Shown: in pieces, positions 6,368 through 7,816 of the stretch
How positions within the stretch are numbered: position 1 is the first letter of the stretch
Layout of the letters: each line of letters starts with the position of its first letter
From: Methylococcaceae bacterium
Lineage (GTDB): Bacteria > Pseudomonadota > Gammaproteobacteria > Methylococcales > Methylomonadaceae
Length of the DNA stretch: 7,816 nucleotides
Assembly: GCA_947484105.1 (NCBI GenBank)
Contig: CANKON010000065.1
Span: 1-7,816 of the forward strand
Reading direction: 5' to 3'
The notes under the pieces: model-generated
Database searches by the model: none
Told to the model about the DNA's origin: nothing
Seen by the model: only the letters and a program-made list of their open reading frames with translations
Translations under genes and position numbers: made by a program

Positions 6368-7074
6368 TGGACAAAGAATTACTAAGAATTGCAATTATTG
6401 GAACAGGTTTAATCATTATCGTGGCAATGATTATCTCGGCTTACCTTAAACAAAAGCAAGACGAGGACGACAATTATTACGATGATGAAGAATTTGAGGA
6501 TGATGAGGATTTTGAGGACGAAGAATCTGTAAAAAAACCTTCTATCGTGCAAATGTTAAACAATGCGTATTTGAAAGCAGTACAAAAACATCAGAATCCC
6601 ACTTCGCATATTGAAGAAGATGAAGACGCATTTGAACCTGAAATTGAACATCATGAACAACGCGAAGAGCTTCCCCGTCCAGCCGTTGCGCCTTCAATTA
6701 TTCAATTTAGCGTTATCACAAAAGGCAACGACGATTTTAATGTGGCGGATGTTTTTCACGTTTTAGAAGGATTAGGGCTGGAATATGGCAGCATGAAAAT
6801 TTTTGAACGAGTTGATGAAGATAGATTTGTGCATTTTGGTATTGCTAGCATGGTTGAACCTGGAACATTCCCAGAAGAAAATTTAGAAGATCATTATTGC
6901 CCAGGTGTCGTGTTCTTTATGCAAGTTGATGATTTAGCTAATCCGAAAGCGGTTTTTGATGATTATGTTGACACGGCTGTTGCATTTGCTCATGAAATGG
7001 ACGGAGTCGTATTAGATCATCGTCGCCAACCTCTCACTGATGCGATGGTGGATGCCATTCGCGATAATCTTTAA
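6367..7074 (+). CDS. zipA: cell division protein ZipA
   Basis: Bitopic inner-membrane protein that anchors FtsZ filaments at the division site and helps to recruit later divisome proteins. The 235 residues read as: N-terminal membrane anchor about 6-27 with a very short periplasmic start; a strongly acidic segment about 32-53; a further charged linker to about 105; and the C-terminal FtsZ-binding domain about 109-235. The domain shows IIQFSVITKG, GLEYGSMKIFER (137-148), FGIASMVEPGTFP (157-169), CPGVVFFMQV (178-187) and GVVLDHRRQPLT (213-224), matching the ZipA fold. E. coli ZipA is longer, with a Pro/Gln-rich linker; here the linker is short and acidic. GGCGGAAG just upstream is the best Shine-Dalgarno-like sequence in the window and lies within the SMC-like relic, which supports this start. 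ligA, a common neighbour of zipA, is not seen; a GNAT gene follows after 22 bases. Confidence 0.94.
   Translation: MDKELLRIAIIGTGLIIIVAMIISAYLKQKQDEDDNYYDDEEFEDDEDFEDEESVKKPSIVQMLNNAYLKAVQKHQNPTSHIEEDEDAFEPEIEHHEQREELPRPAVAPSIIQFSVITKGNDDFNVADVFHVLEGLGLEYGSMKIFERVDEDRFVHFGIASMVEPGTFPEENLEDHYCPGVVFFMQVDDLANPKAVFDDYVDTAVAFAHEMDGVVLDHRRQPLTDAMVDAIRDNL
6460..6525 (+). repeat. low-complexity acidic GAT/GAG/GAA tract in zipA
   Basis: This purine-rich stretch encodes almost only Asp, Glu, Phe and Tyr (ZipA residues 32-53). Within it, the unit encoding EFEDDED is followed by an imperfect copy encoding DFEDEE, with matching runs of gatgatga and gaggatgatgagg-type triplets. It is coding and in frame, and looks like local expansion of acidic codons in the flexible linker rather than a mobile repeat. 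Confidence 0.6.
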
Positions 7075-7096
7075 CTTTTATATTTGAATTACATTT

Positions 7097-7696
7097 ATGT
7101 CTAAAAATATCCGTATTGAACGCAAAAGCGGCACTGCTTTAATTGAACATATTTCAGATTTAGCGCGTCTTAGAATTGAAGTTTTTCGTGATTTTCCCTA
7201 TTTGTACGATGGTGATTACGAATACGAAAAAAAATATCTCCAAACTTACATTGATTGCCCTGAAAGTGTGATTGTTTTGGCATTTGATGGTGATGAGGTC
7301 GTTGGCGCATCAACCGCGATGCCAATGAAAAATGAAACCTCTGAAATTCAAAAACCGTTTATTGAAAACGGTTACAAGCTCGACGAAGTCTTTTATTGTA
7401 GTGAATCGGTTTTAAATAAAAATTATCGTGGTTTAGGAATCGGCGTGAAATTCTTTGATGAACGCGAAGCACACGCGGCAGAATTAGGCGGTTTTAAACA
7501 CATTACGTTTTGTTGTGTTGAACGCCCGATTGATCATCCACGTCGTCCTGCTAATCACGTTCCACTCGATGCGTTTTGGAACAAACGTGGCTACTTTAAG
7601 CATCCTGAATTACATACCGAATACGTTTGGAAAGATTTGGACGATAGCGAAGAAACCGCTAAACCAATGACTTTTTGGTTGAAACATGAACGTTAA
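7097..7696 (+). CDS. GNAT family N-acetyltransferase
   Basis: A 199-residue acyl-CoA-dependent acetyltransferase of the GCN5-related fold. The N-terminal part (about 15-60) has DLARLRIEVFRDFPYLYDGD; the central strands are VIVLAFDGDEVVGASTAM (58-75) and the motif-A region is EVFYCSESVLNKNY then RGLGIGVKFFDEREAHA (111-127), whose RGLGIG is the pyrophosphate-binding R-x-x-G-x-G loop. Later elements are FKHITFCCVERP (133-144) and DAFWNKRGYFKHPEL (158-172), the usual motif-B area. The substrate cannot be predicted. The gene begins 22 bases after zipA with no evident Shine-Dalgarno sequence, and its last 11 bases overlap the start of a nitrilase-family gene. Bacterial proteins such as Bacillus YhcX fuse these same two domains in this order, so the two products probably act together. 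Fold assignment is firm. Confidence 0.9.
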   Translation: MSKNIRIERKSGTALIEHISDLARLRIEVFRDFPYLYDGDYEYEKKYLQTYIDCPESVIVLAFDGDEVVGASTAMPMKNETSEIQKPFIENGYKLDEVFYCSESVLNKNYRGLGIGVKFFDEREAHAAELGGFKHITFCCVERPIDHPRRPANHVPLDAFWNKRGYFKHPELHTEYVWKDLDDSEETAKPMTFWLKHER

Positions 7697-7816
7697 AATT
7701 GCAACGGCGCAATACGATATTAGTTTTTTAGAAACGTGGGCGAATTATCAACGTAAATCTCAGCGTTGGGTGCGTGAAGCAGCAGAACAAGGCGCGAAAA
7801 TTCTACTTTTCCCTGA
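7686..7816 (+). CDS. carbon-nitrogen (nitrilase superfamily) hydrolase, 5' part only
   Basis: Only the first 43 codons are present; the gene runs off the right edge. The start VKIATAQYDISFLETWANY is the typical first beta strand of the nitrilase fold, followed by a helix (SQRWVREAAEQGAKI) and the strand ILLFP. The window ends with GA, very probably the first two bases of the codon for the first catalytic Glu of the Glu-Lys-Cys triad (FPE motif). Members hydrolyse nitriles, amides or carbamoyl compounds in the cytoplasm; the exact substrate cannot be told from this fragment. The ATG lies inside the GNAT gene in another frame, an 11-base overlap that indicates co-translation. Family membership is well supported despite the truncation. 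Confidence 0.87.
   Translation, partial: MNVKIATAQYDISFLETWANYQRKSQRWVREAAEQGAKILLFP

Noticed and set aside
6209..6394. Open frame on the minus strand (61 codons) across the spacer
   Set aside because: It overlaps the zipA start and is the antisense of the SMC-like relic; composition is not protein-like and no family is recognised.

Overview
The window is about 40% G+C by eye and comes from a gammaproteobacterium. The clearest marker is a ZipA division protein, a family largely confined to that class. I see no RNA genes, CRISPR arrays, insertion sequences or phage genes. The low G+C would suit a Thiotrichales/Beggiatoaceae or low-G+C Methylococcales-like host, but that is only a guess.

Layout: two gene sets diverge from a 202-base spacer (6165-6366). 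Leftward, six genes are packed into one apparent operon (6164 down to 1 and beyond). In transcription order they are queF (queuosine precursor synthesis), a small FlhB C-domain-like protein, psd (phosphatidylserine decarboxylase), a TonB-dependent outer-membrane receptor, a periplasmic YfiR/DUF4154 protein, and a CHASE8-HAMP hybrid histidine kinase with a receiver domain that runs off the left edge. Junctions range from a 4-base overlap (ATGA, psd/receptor) through a 1-base overlap (TGATG, YfiR/kinase) to gaps of 4, 5 and 12 bases. Rightward are zipA, a GNAT-family N-acetyltransferase and the start of a nitrilase-superfamily hydrolase whose gene overlaps the GNAT gene by 11 bases.

The last three leftward genes read as one envelope-spanning signalling unit: an outer-membrane receptor, a periplasmic regulator and an inner-membrane kinase. 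In the Pseudomonas YfiBNR system, YfiR represses a CHASE8 diguanylate cyclase. Here the CHASE8-type sensor is attached to a phosphorelay kinase instead, and a TonB-dependent receptor sits beside YfiR where YfiBNR has an OmpA-like lipoprotein. The first three genes (queF, flhB-like, psd) look like housekeeping passengers.

The spacer is not empty. Read with frameshifts, the DNA just before zipA encodes a decayed C-terminal end of the chromosome-segregation protein SMC, and its stop codon overlaps the zipA start (TAATG). This suggests that zipA was carried here with the tail of an ancestral smc-zipA operon and that the rest of smc was lost from this site.
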